NCBI RefSeq assembly: GCF_029544075.1
Contig: NZ_JAJQJH010000021.1
Coordinates: 1-36,268, forward strand
Length of the DNA: 36,268 nt
Source of the DNA: Chromohalobacter canadensis
Lineage (GTDB): Bacteria; Pseudomonadota; Gammaproteobacteria; Pseudomonadales; Halomonadaceae
Reading direction: 5' to 3'
Part shown: in pieces, positions 1 to 7,297 of the stretch
Position numbering within the stretch: the stretch's first letter is position 1
Layout of the letters: each line of letters starts with the position of its first letter
Made by a program: the position numbers and the translations under genes
The notes under the pieces: model-generated
Seen by the model: only the letters and a program-made list of their open reading frames with translations
Databases searched by the model: none
What the model was told of the DNA's origin: nothing

Positions 1-1
1 T

Positions 2-76
2 GCGGGAATAGCTCAGCGGTAGAGCATCGCCTTGCCAAGGCGAGGGTCGGGAGTTCGAATCTCCTTTCCCGCTCCA
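2..76 (+). tRNA. tRNA-Gly (anticodon GCC)
   Basis: A full cloverleaf is visible. The acceptor arm GCGGGAA (2-8) pairs with TTCCCGC (66-72), the anticodon loop is TTGCCAA with anticodon GCC, the T-loop is TTCGAAT, and the CCA end is encoded at 74-76. It is followed 28 bases later by tRNA-Glu, so the two are probably co-transcribed. Confidence 0.97.
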
Positions 77-104
77 ACCAAAACACCTCCCCCTATCTCG
101 ATAC

Positions 105-180
105 GTCCCATTCGTCTAGTGGTCTAGGACACTGCCCTTTCACGGCAGTAACAGGGGTTCGAACCCCCTATGGGACGCCA
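105..180 (+). tRNA. tRNA-Glu (anticodon TTC)
   Basis: The acceptor arm GTCCCAT (105-111) pairs with ATGGGAC (170-176). The anticodon loop is CTTTCAC with anticodon TTC, the T-loop is TTCGAAC, and CCA is encoded at 178-180. It is the second gene of a small tRNA cluster. Confidence 0.97.
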
Positions 181-307
181 CTTCGTTTGCTTATAATATG
201 CCTTATCATTTAGTGCGGCGTTCGAGACATTGATTTTTCTCGATTTGCCCGCATTGTCTGCTGTCTTTGCAAGGTTTCTTTCGAATATCAAGAATTGGGT
301 GCGCCAG

Positions 308-1270
308 ATGGCAGAACCAGCACTGTCCATCCGCGGGCTGACCAAGGTCTACGGTAATGGCTTCCATGCCCTCAAGGGCATCGATCTCGACGTCGCCGAA
401 GGCGACTTTTTTGCGCTTCTCGGTCCCAACGGGGCGGGCAAGTCCACCACGCTAGGGGTCGTATCATCCCTGGTACAGAAGACTGGTGGCAGCGTGAGCG
501 TGTTCGGTATCGATATCGACCGCGACTTCGCCAAGGCCAAGTATCACCTCGGCGTGGTGCCGCAGGAATTCAACTTCAACCAGTTCGAGAAGGTCGAGGA
601 CATCGTCCTGACCCAGGCGGGCTATTACGGCATGCCGATGCGCGAGGCCAAGCCGCGCGCCGAACAGCTGCTGCGCGATCTCGGCCTGTGGGACAAGCGC
701 AAGGGGAGTGCGCGCATGCTCTCCGGTGGCATGAAGCGCCGCCTGATGATCGCACGTGCCTTGATCCACCGCCCGCGCCTGTTGATTCTCGACGAGCCGA
801 CCGCCGGGGTGGATATCGAGTTGCGCCGCAGCATGTGGGAATTCATGAAGCGCATCAATCGTGAAGGCACCACCATCATCCTCACCACGCATTATCTGGA
901 AGAAGCCGAGAGCCTGTGCCGTAACATCGCCATCATCAACCACGGCGATATCGTCCAGAATACCAGCGTGCGTGACCTGCTGGCCCAGCTCAACACCGAG
1001 ACCTTCCTGCTCGATCTGGCCCGGCCGGTCGAGACCGCGCCCGAACTGGAAGGCTTCAGCGTGGAACGTGTCGACGCCACGCAATTGGCGCTGTCGGTCG
1101 AGCGAGGACAGCGGCTCAACGATGCTTTCGAGCAATTCTCTGCGCAGGGCTTCGAAATCGTCTCGATGCGCAATCGCGCCAACCGCCTGGAGGAAATGTT
1201 CGTGTCGATGGTCGAACACGCCAACGCCGAAAGCGGCCGATCCACCGACAAGGTGGAGGTGCGCTCATGA
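308..1270 (+). CDS. yadG: ABC exporter ATP-binding protein, YadG type
   Basis: This is the cytoplasmic ATPase of an ABC-2 type exporter. In the 320-residue product I see Walker A GPNGAGKST (about 39-47), the ABC signature LSGGMKRR (about 138), Walker B LLILDEPTAGVD (about 158) and the switch histidine in TTHYLEEAE. The length fits YadG (about 308 in E. coli). The frame is open upstream to a TTG at 230, but homology starts at the ATG at 308 (MAEPALS), which I chose although its ribosome site is poor. The ATG of the permease gene overlaps the stop codon (ATGA), so the two subunits are translationally coupled. A TATAAT lies at 192-197, but no good -35 box is visible. The substrate is unknown; ABC-2 exporters of this group move lipids, polysaccharides or drugs. 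Confidence 0.9.
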   Translation: MAEPALSIRGLTKVYGNGFHALKGIDLDVAEGDFFALLGPNGAGKSTTLGVVSSLVQKTGGSVSVFGIDIDRDFAKAKYHLGVVPQEFNFNQFEKVEDIVLTQAGYYGMPMREAKPRAEQLLRDLGLWDKRKGSARMLSGGMKRRLMIARALIHRPRLLILDEPTAGVDIELRRSMWEFMKRINREGTTIILTTHYLEEAESLCRNIAIINHGDIVQNTSVRDLLAQLNTETFLLDLARPVETAPELEGFSVERVDATQLALSVERGQRLNDAFEQFSAQGFEIVSMRNRANRLEEMFVSMVEHANAESGRSTDKVEVRS

Positions 1271-2040
1271 ATGCCTGGCAGACCTGGATCGCGCTTTGGA
1301 CCCTGGTGACCAAGGAGGTGCGCCGTTACATGCGCATCTGGCCGCAGACGCTGCTGCCGCCTTCGATCACCATGACCATGTACTTCATCATCTTCGGTAA
1401 CCTGATCGGCTCGCGCATCGGGCCCATGGACGATATCCCCTACATCGATTACATCGTGCCCGGCCTGATCATGATGGCGGTGATCACCAACAGCTATTCC
1501 AACGTGGCCTCGAGTTTCTTCTCCAACAAGTTCCAGCGCAGCGTCGAGGAGATGATGGTCTCGCCGATGCCCAACTGGGTGATTCTCGCCGGTTTCGTGG
1601 TCGGCGGTGCATCGCGCGGCCTGGCCGTGGGCTTGATCGTCACCGTGGTCTCGATGTTCTTCACCGACCTCTCGATTCATCATCCCTTGGTGACCATCGG
1701 GGTGGTGATCATGACGGCATTGCTGTTTTCCATCGGCGGGTTCATCAACGCGCTGGTGGCGCACAAGTTCGACGACATCTCGATCGTGCCGATCTTCGTG
1801 CTGACGCCGCTCACCTACCTGGGCGGGGTGTTCTACTCGATCAACATGCTGCCGGACTTCTGGCAGGGCGTGTCGATGGTCAATCCCATTCTGTACATGG
1901 TCAACGCCTTCCGCTACGGCATTCTCGGGGTTTCGGACATCCCGGTCGGCGGGGCGCTAGTGGCCATCGCGGTTTTCATCGTCGTGTTCTTCGCGCTGGG
2001 GATGTGGATGCTCGACCGTGGCAAGGGGATCCGGAGCTGA
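1267..2040 (+). CDS. yadH: ABC-2 type exporter permease, YadH type
   Basis: This is the inner-membrane permease partner of the upstream ATPase. The 257-residue product has about six hydrophobic segments after an amphipathic N-terminus. It carries the ABC-2 family pattern, with a long cytoplasmic loop after the second segment (FQRSVEEMMVSPMPNW) and a conserved PLTYLGGVFYS stretch near residue 180. The length matches E. coli YadH (256). Its start overlaps the ATPase stop by four bases and its stop lies one base before queF, so all three genes may share a transcript. The substrate cannot be read from sequence. Confidence 0.9.
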   Translation: MNAWQTWIALWTLVTKEVRRYMRIWPQTLLPPSITMTMYFIIFGNLIGSRIGPMDDIPYIDYIVPGLIMMAVITNSYSNVASSFFSNKFQRSVEEMMVSPMPNWVILAGFVVGGASRGLAVGLIVTVVSMFFTDLSIHHPLVTIGVVIMTALLFSIGGFINALVAHKFDDISIVPIFVLTPLTYLGGVFYSINMLPDFWQGVSMVNPILYMVNAFRYGILGVSDIPVGGALVAIAVFIVVFFALGMWMLDRGKGIRS

Positions 2041-2041
2041 C

Positions 2042-2875
2042 ATGAGCGAACGTGACGAGACCCTCGCGCATGCGCCGCTGGGGCGCGAGTCCGCGTATCC
2101 CGAGCACTACGACGCCGGCCTGCTGTTTCCCATTCCCCGACAGGCCAACCGCGCGCCGCTGGGGCTCGACGACGCCGCGCTGCCGTTCGAGGGCGAGGAC
2201 GAGTGGCACGCCTTCGAACTCTCCTGGCTCGACGCGAAGGGCAAGCCGATCGTCGCCGTGGCCCGGTTCCGGCTGCCCGCCGACTCGCCCTCGCTGATCG
2301 AGTCGAAGTCCTGGAAGCTATATCTCAACAGCTTCAACCAGACGCGCTTCGACAGCCGCGAGGCGGTGATCGACACGCTCGAGCGCGACCTGGCCCAGGC
2401 GGCGGGCGCGCCGGTGGCGGTGGCCCTGTTCGGCGTCGAGGACGATGCCCTGATGCCCCGAGCGCTGCCCGGCGAGTGCCTGGACGATCTCGACGTGCGC
2501 ATCGAGCACTACACGCCTACTCCCGAGCTGCTCGAAGTCGGCGAAGAGGTCGTCGAAGCAACGCTGCACTCGCACCTGCTCAAGTCCAATTGCCCGGTGA
2601 CCGGCCAGCCCGACTGGGGCAGCGTGCTGATTCGGTATCGCGGCCCCCGGCTGGAGCGCGAGGCCTTGCTGAAGTACCTGATCTCCTATCGGCAGCATCA
2701 GGACTTTCACGAGCACTGCGTCGAGCACCTGTTCGTCGATCTCATGGCGCGGGCCAGGCCGGAGCGGCTGCTGGTCATGGCGCGCTACGTGAGGCGGGGC
2801 GGGCTGGATATCAGCCCCTGGCGGGGTACGCCCGGCGAGCGGCCGCCCACGCCACTCCGGCTGGCGCGTCAGTGA
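2042..2875 (+). CDS. queF: NADPH-dependent 7-cyano-7-deazaguanine reductase QueF
   Basis: The enzyme reduces preQ0 to preQ1 with two NADPH, the last step before queuosine base is inserted into tRNA. The 277-residue product has the long, two-domain (E. coli-like) QueF form. The substrate-binding motif ESKSWKLYLNSF lies near residue 87. The active-site cysteine is C184 in KSNCPVTGQPDWG, and this cysteine forms the thioimide with preQ0. The frame is open upstream to 2018, but the ATG at 2042 gives the family-like N-terminus (MSERDETLAHAPLG) and begins just after the yadH stop. Location next to an unrelated ABC exporter suggests co-transcription rather than shared function. Confidence 0.95.
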   Translation: MSERDETLAHAPLGRESAYPEHYDAGLLFPIPRQANRAPLGLDDAALPFEGEDEWHAFELSWLDAKGKPIVAVARFRLPADSPSLIESKSWKLYLNSFNQTRFDSREAVIDTLERDLAQAAGAPVAVALFGVEDDALMPRALPGECLDDLDVRIEHYTPTPELLEVGEEVVEATLHSHLLKSNCPVTGQPDWGSVLIRYRGPRLEREALLKYLISYRQHQDFHEHCVEHLFVDLMARARPERLLVMARYVRRGGLDISPWRGTPGERPPTPLRLARQ

Positions 2876-2958
2876 GCGTGCAAACTGACGCCATGCATTG
2901 AACACCGGCGGCTTCGGCCGCACATCATTACCCTATTCAGACGGCCAAGGAGATGTTC

Positions 2959-3519
2959 ATGGATGCCATGACCTTACTGCACGAGCGCAGCTCGATGGGG
3001 AAACTGGCCGCGCCCGCCCCCGACCGCGATCAACTGGACGCGCTGTATCGTGCCGCCTTGCGTGCGCCCGATCACGATACCCTGACCCCGTGGCGGTTCA
3101 TCGAGTTTTCCGGGGAAGGGCTTGACCGGCTGGGCGAGCTGTATGCCAAGGCCGAGCAGCGTCTCAATCCGCATATCGACGATGGCCACCTGGACGCCGC
3201 GCGCAAGAAGCCCAAGCGTGCGCCGATGATCATTGCGGTGATCGCCAAGGTCACGCCTGATCATCCCAAGGTGCCGCGTATCGAACAGCTGCTTTCCGCC
3301 GGCTGTGCGGCGCATGGCATCCTGCTCGCGGCGCAGGCGCAAGGTCTGGGCGCCATGTGGCGCACCGGCCACTACGCCTTCGATCCCACCGTGCGTGAAG
3401 GCCTCGGCCTCGCCGAAGACGACGAGCTGGTCGGCTTTCTGTATCTCGGCCAGATGGGTGGACGCCACAAGCCGCTGCCTGAACGCGATCCGAGCGACTT
3501 CGTCGAGCGCTGGTCGTGA
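2959..3519 (+). CDS. Nitroreductase family protein, YdjA-like
   Basis: This is an FMN-dependent oxidoreductase of the minimal nitroreductase type, like E. coli YdjA (about 183 residues; 186 here). Visible features are the N-terminal RSSMGKLAAPAPDRDQL, the FMN-contact stretch RAPDHDTLTPWRF (about 33-45) and the C-terminal GFLYLGQMGGRHKPLPER. An ATG at 2953 directly abuts the AAGGAG at 2947-2952. The ATG at 2959 has normal spacing from it, so I prefer the latter. The physiological substrate is unknown. The thioesterase-like gene overlaps its end, which suggests a two-gene operon. Confidence 0.88.
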   Translation: MDAMTLLHERSSMGKLAAPAPDRDQLDALYRAALRAPDHDTLTPWRFIEFSGEGLDRLGELYAKAEQRLNPHIDDGHLDAARKKPKRAPMIIAVIAKVTPDHPKVPRIEQLLSAGCAAHGILLAAQAQGLGAMWRTGHYAFDPTVREGLGLAEDDELVGFLYLGQMGGRHKPLPERDPSDFVERWS

Positions 3520-4025
3520 ACGCTACGCCACGCCGCCCGGGGGTGATGCATCCCCGCTTGCCGTTACCTGAGGCGAGCGACGGAGACGACCTCGAGGGCT
3601 TTCTCGCCTGGTTGCGTGAGGCGATCCCGCAGGTTGCGCATTACGGCATTCACTCGCCCGCCTGGGACGCGACGACGCTCCACTGGCAAGTCGCGCTGAA
3701 TGCCAACCTCAATGACAAGGGCACCGGCTTCGGCGGCGCGCTCGCCGGCGAGACCACCTTGCTTGGCTGGTGCTGGACGACGCTATGGCTACGCGCCCAG
3801 GGCAGGGCGCAAGACGTGGTGATCGCCGAAGGCCAGCAGCGTTTTCTCGCCCCGGTCACCACGGACTATCACATGCAGTGTTTCCCTCTCGAAGCCGACG
3901 GCATTGCCCGCCTGGAAGCCTCGCTGGCGGAGAAAGGGCGAGGGCGCATCAAACTCGTTCAGCGCGTCTACTGCGGCGACACCCTCTGCATGGAAGCTCA
4001 AGGCAGTTACGCGGTACTCAAGTGA
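3516..4025 (+). CDS. YiiD C-terminal type thioesterase (hotdog fold)
   Basis: The 169-residue product resembles the stand-alone thioesterase domain found at the C-terminus of E. coli YiiD. Recognisable parts are the HYGIHSPAWDATTLHWQV opening strand, the NLNDKGTGFGGALAG hotdog helix motif near residue 70 and the closing CGDTLCMEAQGSYAVLK. The GTG start overlaps the stop of the nitroreductase gene (GTGA). An ATG ten codons further in is the alternative. Activity on acyl-CoA or acyl-ACP is expected from the family but the substrate is not known. Confidence 0.8.
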   Translation: MNATPRRPGVMHPRLPLPEASDGDDLEGFLAWLREAIPQVAHYGIHSPAWDATTLHWQVALNANLNDKGTGFGGALAGETTLLGWCWTTLWLRAQGRAQDVVIAEGQQRFLAPVTTDYHMQCFPLEADGIARLEASLAEKGRGRIKLVQRVYCGDTLCMEAQGSYAVLK

Positions 4026-4131
4026 TTCCTCGCCGAAACGGAAAATCGCTTGCAAAACAGCACTTAGCTCGATAGTATGTGCGCCGTTCTGACGGACACG
4101 GTCAACGCCATCCGACAGGACGACAATTTGC

Positions 4132-4219
4132 GGAGGGGTGTCCGAGTGGTCGAAGGAGCGCGCCTGGAAAGCGCGTAAGTCGAAAGGCTTCGAGGGTTCG
4201 AATCCCTCCCCCTCCGCCA
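4132..4219 (+). tRNA. tRNA-Ser (anticodon GGA)
   Basis: This is an 88-base class II tRNA with a long variable arm. The acceptor GGAGGGG (4132-4138) pairs with CCCCTCC (4209-4215), the anticodon loop is CTGGAAA with anticodon GGA, and CCA is encoded at 4217-4219. Downstream base composition changes at once and phage-like debris begins within about 220 bases, so this tRNA is the likely insertion point for accessory DNA. Confidence 0.97.
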
Positions 4220-4230
4220 GAATCTAGAAA

Positions 4231-4257
4231 AGCCGCTGAGATATCAGCGGCTTTTTT
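4231..4257 (+). terminator. Rho-independent terminator of tRNA-Ser
   Basis: A 9-bp stem (AGCCGCTGA at 4231-4239 with TCAGCGGCT at 4244-4252) and a 4-base loop are followed directly by a T-run (TTTTTT). Confidence 0.93.
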
Positions 4258-4259
4258 GT

Positions 4260-4805
4260 GCCTGTCTTTCGGAAGGGCCACCCCGCACTTCTTGGGTTCC
4301 TAACCTCGTCTTCACCATCCCCGTTTGGTCGCATATCCGCTCATTTAGGAATGACAGCGACCTTGGCTTTCGGTAGTGTTTCCTAAGTGTTCTGAGTAGT
4401 AGGTAGTGGTAGATGGATGCGTGGGTCTTGGCTATTTGGGAACTAGCCCAGAGGGTAAGCATCAAGCGCATGAAACGCGTCGTGGCTGCTGATCAGCGAC
4501 AACCACGCTTACGAAAAAGAGATGATCAAGCCCGACGAGATGCCGGACGTGGAGATTCTGGGCCGGTGCCGGGTCAGGATTGGGCGGGTGTCATAGGGCT
4601 AATACTTTGGTCGGCTTTCTGTAGGCGCGTAGGAAATGTCTTACAGAGTCCTAAGCTATCTTTGAGTATATTTCATTGTGTAAAGGGCAAGCTGACAAGT
4701 TGGCTTGCGAGCGAGAGCTGGCCGCCCATGGTCCTGAAGGAGGCGTGGAGACCACCGGGCAATGCTGGCGTAAGGCGGGCAAAACTTTGAAGCATAAGAG
4801 GTTTT
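4260..4805. other. Accessory junction after tRNA-Ser, no intact gene
   Basis: Apart from the S24-repressor remnant described separately (4440-4596), I see no intact gene in these 546 bases. 4260-4439 has no recognisable content. 4680-4800 has a short open stretch that I cannot assign. GC content falls from the flanking core toward the AT-rich cassette that begins at 4806. Confidence 0.6.
4440..4596 (+). pseudogene. Remnant of S24-type phage repressor, C-terminal end
   Basis: Read from 4486, the frame gives LLISDNHAYEKEMIKPDEMP and then a VEILGRCRVRIGRVS tail before TAG at 4594. This is the typical end of prophage CI-like repressors with a LexA/S24 peptidase domain (pattern LxSDNPxY...VxGRVxxxxR). 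Just upstream, in another frame, SIKRMKRVV fits the preceding strand with the family's K/R-rich motif, so there is a frameshift near 4485. Nothing of the peptidase Ser or the HTH domain remains. It marks a former prophage at this tRNA. Confidence 0.65.
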
Positions 4806-5909
4806 ATGAGTACGCAGGTACAACTCGAAAAATTTGATAATTTGTACGATGCAGTTGCATTTCATGTTGTTTCGCCTCAAAAACTAAGAACTAAGTTTTT
4901 TAATTTTTTAGGCTTTCCTACAGTTTCGTTTCAGGAAAATCATCGGTCAGTCGCTAGAGAATATTTTGAGTCTTTAGACGATGCTGAAGCTGACAGAATC
5001 CTCAGCGCACTTGATGCCAGGCTTGAGAATTTTCTGCGTTACACAAATAAAGTCATTATGCTGGTCAGATCATCTGACGAATTAATGGCAAAGGTTTTGC
5101 AAGAATTAGACGATTTTTTCGAGAGAGATGAAAAAACATCCTTTAAAGATGAGTACCCAAACTTTCCTGAAGTTCCAGTAGATATTTCCTCTGATTATGA
5201 AGCGATTTCTAAAGATGTTGTTGGCGGGGTTACAACTTATAGCTTGGGGCGAAGCCGCCGGTATCAGCAGTCTTTTAGTCTAGATGCAGAAGATATTAAA
5301 GACGAGGTTTTTCGCGATGAAATGATGGTTACTCGCGTTAGCGCTAGCGCCCTAGTTAATGAGTGTACTGTTGATCACTTGGCGATTCGTCATAGCCAAA
5401 ATGTTATTGAGATCAGGGTTGGTGGGGCTGAGCGACTGCCAGTTCACGCAAAAAATGAGTGCTTTACCCATATTATGAATTTTTTGAGAGCGGAGTGTGA
5501 TATCGCTTTCGGCGATTCAGTGGTTAACTATTTTTATGCCATTAAGCCGCTTTATCATGAGAATTCTCATGGGTGCCGTGTTACAAGATTAGACTTTCTC
5601 ACAAATCAAGGGGTAGGCCGTGATGAGAAAAGTGCTCGTGATATAATAGACATTAGGGGAGAGGATTATCATTTTACAGGTGCCAACTCTATCGGTCATG
5701 ATTTTCAAACCTATGGTATTCGTAAATGTTGGAGCCTACCTGATGGACGCAGTGTTGATAACTGCAAAATCGATATTCGTGGAAAGCAAAGTGTTCTAAA
5801 AAAACCCTACCCTAGGATTGATCAAGTTTTTCTATTGGATGCTTATTCGGCTAGCAACTATAATTTTCTTGTTCAAAAATTATTGGATTCTCTTCCGCCG
5901 CAGCCATGA
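4806..5909 (+). CDS. Unknown 367-residue protein, first gene of an AT-rich three-gene cassette
   Basis: I do not recognise this family. The product is soluble, with no signal peptide or membrane segment, and is rich in acidic residues in its first half. I see no P-loop, HTH or nuclease motif. The N-terminal about 115 residues look helical (LDDAEADRILSALDARLENF). The C-terminal half looks alpha/beta, with the stretches VTRLDFLTNQG and CKIDIRGKQS. Base composition is much more AT-rich than the core genes, with codons such as TTA, ATA and AGA common, which indicates transfer. Its stop overlaps the ATG of the next gene (ATGA), so the two are coupled. With the PD-(D/E)XK-like third gene, it may be the sensor or regulatory part of a defence module; this is inference only. 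Confidence 0.75.
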   Translation: MSTQVQLEKFDNLYDAVAFHVVSPQKLRTKFFNFLGFPTVSFQENHRSVAREYFESLDDAEADRILSALDARLENFLRYTNKVIMLVRSSDELMAKVLQELDDFFERDEKTSFKDEYPNFPEVPVDISSDYEAISKDVVGGVTTYSLGRSRRYQQSFSLDAEDIKDEVFRDEMMVTRVSASALVNECTVDHLAIRHSQNVIEIRVGGAERLPVHAKNECFTHIMNFLRAECDIAFGDSVVNYFYAIKPLYHENSHGCRVTRLDFLTNQGVGRDEKSARDIIDIRGEDYHFTGANSIGHDFQTYGIRKCWSLPDGRSVDNCKIDIRGKQSVLKKPYPRIDQVFLLDAYSASNYNFLVQKLLDSLPPQP

Positions 5910-6316
5910 AAATAAATCGTTCGCTAGTACTTGAGCATGATTTTGATCTCGGAGCTTCTTCTGAAGCTCTTAGTGCTCTGTGCGCGTACATAGAAAAAAC
6001 TCCTCATGCTCCCGAGAGTCTGCTTTTTACCAATTACAAGCTAGCCTCCATATTTTGTAACTATATACCCGAGCCGAAGTATATTGACACTCTTATTCAA
6101 TCATTGGTTCGCAATCCTCCCAAGATTCTTGTGGCACACTACCAATATATTGTTGAAGATTTAGATTATAGCGAGACAGTTGATGAAGACTTGTTGGCGG
6201 AAGTTATTGGCGGCCGTTATAAAAGCTGTCTTGCGACTGGAAAGCCTGTAGATAATTTTTTGGATCATGTGTTCGTTACTTATTCTTTAGCGCCGGAAGT
6301 TCTGCATGGTTCCTGA
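5906..6316 (+). CDS. Unknown 136-residue protein, second gene of the cassette
   Basis: No family is recognised. The product is a small acidic, probably helical, soluble protein (SSEALSALCAYIEKTPHAPE; YIDTLIQSLVRNPPKILVAH) without membrane segments. Predicted helix pairs of this type resemble HEAT-like or adaptor proteins, but that is only an impression. It overlaps the gene before it by four bases and the gene after it by eleven, so it can hardly be expressed apart from them. AT-rich codon use matches its two neighbours. Confidence 0.75.
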   Translation: MKINRSLVLEHDFDLGASSEALSALCAYIEKTPHAPESLLFTNYKLASIFCNYIPEPKYIDTLIQSLVRNPPKILVAHYQYIVEDLDYSETVDEDLLAEVIGGRYKSCLATGKPVDNFLDHVFVTYSLAPEVLHGS

Positions 6317-6962
6317 AGATATTGCACATTACTTTGGCGCTGGGTTGTCACCCGTCACAGTTTTAAGTATTCAAGCTGAAAAAGCTACAACATATCGTGA
6401 GTTTGTGTCAGCGGTTTCGGGGGTTATGGAAATTGCCTCGGCGACTTTGCGGGGTAACTCTGAGTTCATATCTGCACGAAAGCAGAGGGAAGACTATCTC
6501 TCCTCTCAGGTGATTGCTGTGGTAAAGAGTCATGGTTTGAATGCACTCCCCGCACATCACAGAGGCAACACCGATATTTCGATTACCGACTTGCATTGCC
6601 GAGGTTTTCGTGTAATTTGTGAAGCAAAGATATTAGGCGGCGAAAATAATTACGGGAACGATCATGTTTACGGTGGTTTGGAGCAACTATGTACTAGGTA
6701 CGATACTGGTGATAGATTAAATCATTATAGCTTTCTGCTGATTTATAATTATAAAAACAAGACTAGTCGTAGGTTGGGGCAGTGGTTAGATTACATGTTT
6801 TTGCATGCTAACGACGATGACTTTGAGGGTTTATCTAGGTGTAGCTACCTGGGTGTTGATGCCACGTATGGAGTCCATTCAACTCATATTCACTGTGATA
6901 CGGGAGAGCAGGTTTACGTTCAGCATTTACCAGTCAGTCTGCATTATAATCCAAAATCTTAG
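6306..6962 (+). CDS. PD-(D/E)XK-like nuclease candidate, third gene of the cassette
   Basis: The 218-residue product has a plausible restriction-endonuclease-like core in its middle. E63 lies in a helix (REDYLSSQVIAVV), then come GNTDISI with D90, EAK (E106, K108) at the end of strand FRVICEAKI, and a following helix with GGLEQLCTRY (Q127, Y132), which recalls the Q..Y element of RecB-like members. The order helix-Glu, Asp, ExK, Gln-helix fits the fold. The first about 60 residues and the C-terminal about 70 residues are not recognised. It overlaps the second gene by eleven bases. Alternatives are an inactive member of the fold or a chance match, since only motif spacing supports the call. 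The product probably acts in the cytoplasm on DNA or RNA. Confidence 0.6.
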   Translation: MVPEDIAHYFGAGLSPVTVLSIQAEKATTYREFVSAVSGVMEIASATLRGNSEFISARKQREDYLSSQVIAVVKSHGLNALPAHHRGNTDISITDLHCRGFRVICEAKILGGENNYGNDHVYGGLEQLCTRYDTGDRLNHYSFLLIYNYKNKTSRRLGQWLDYMFLHANDDDFEGLSRCSYLGVDATYGVHSTHIHCDTGEQVYVQHLPVSLHYNPKS

Positions 6963-7297
6963 TTCAGGATTTTTTCTTGCTGGTTAATTAGTTCGTGATT
7001 ATTCATCGTGATGGTGGGTATGCGCCATACGACTCTTCTTCGAAGGTATGAGTCCTCTTACGCATTCGGCCATGGAATACCGAGTATCTGGTGTTCATAC
7101 AGGTTGAACGAGACAATGGCTGAGAGGAAACGTTCCGATCTGCGTGTCATTGATGGCGGTGGAGTCTCGCCCGATATGGAAGCCCGGCCCAGACATCTCA
7201 AGCAGGAAGTGCATGTGATTCGCGAGACGATGGCTTCCAAACAGGATCTGGTCGGTGAAGTTGGCAGCTTGCACGCTGAAATGCACTTCCTGTTTTT

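Noticed and set aside
464-1219. Long open frame antisense to the yadG-type gene, and similar antisense frames elsewhere (for example 10739-11761 minus, 31578-32228 plus, 26827-27717 minus)
   Set aside because: They mirror GC-rich codon structure of genes with strong homology on the other frame, and their products are low-complexity Arg/His/Ala-rich sequences without known motifs.
4132-4219. Search by eye for a second copy of the tRNA-Ser 3' end as the far attachment site of an integrated element
   Set aside because: No repeat of the T-arm and acceptor end was found in the rest of the window, so the far boundary of the accessory block stays undefined.
4680-4805. Short open stretch (ACERELAAHGPEGG) that might be a phage lysis-gene scrap
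   Set aside because: The similarity to Rz-like spanins is only an impression from a few residues.
7008-7115. Upstream extension of the IS30-broken small gene
   Set aside because: The added residues are not protein-like and the better start is the ATG at 7116.
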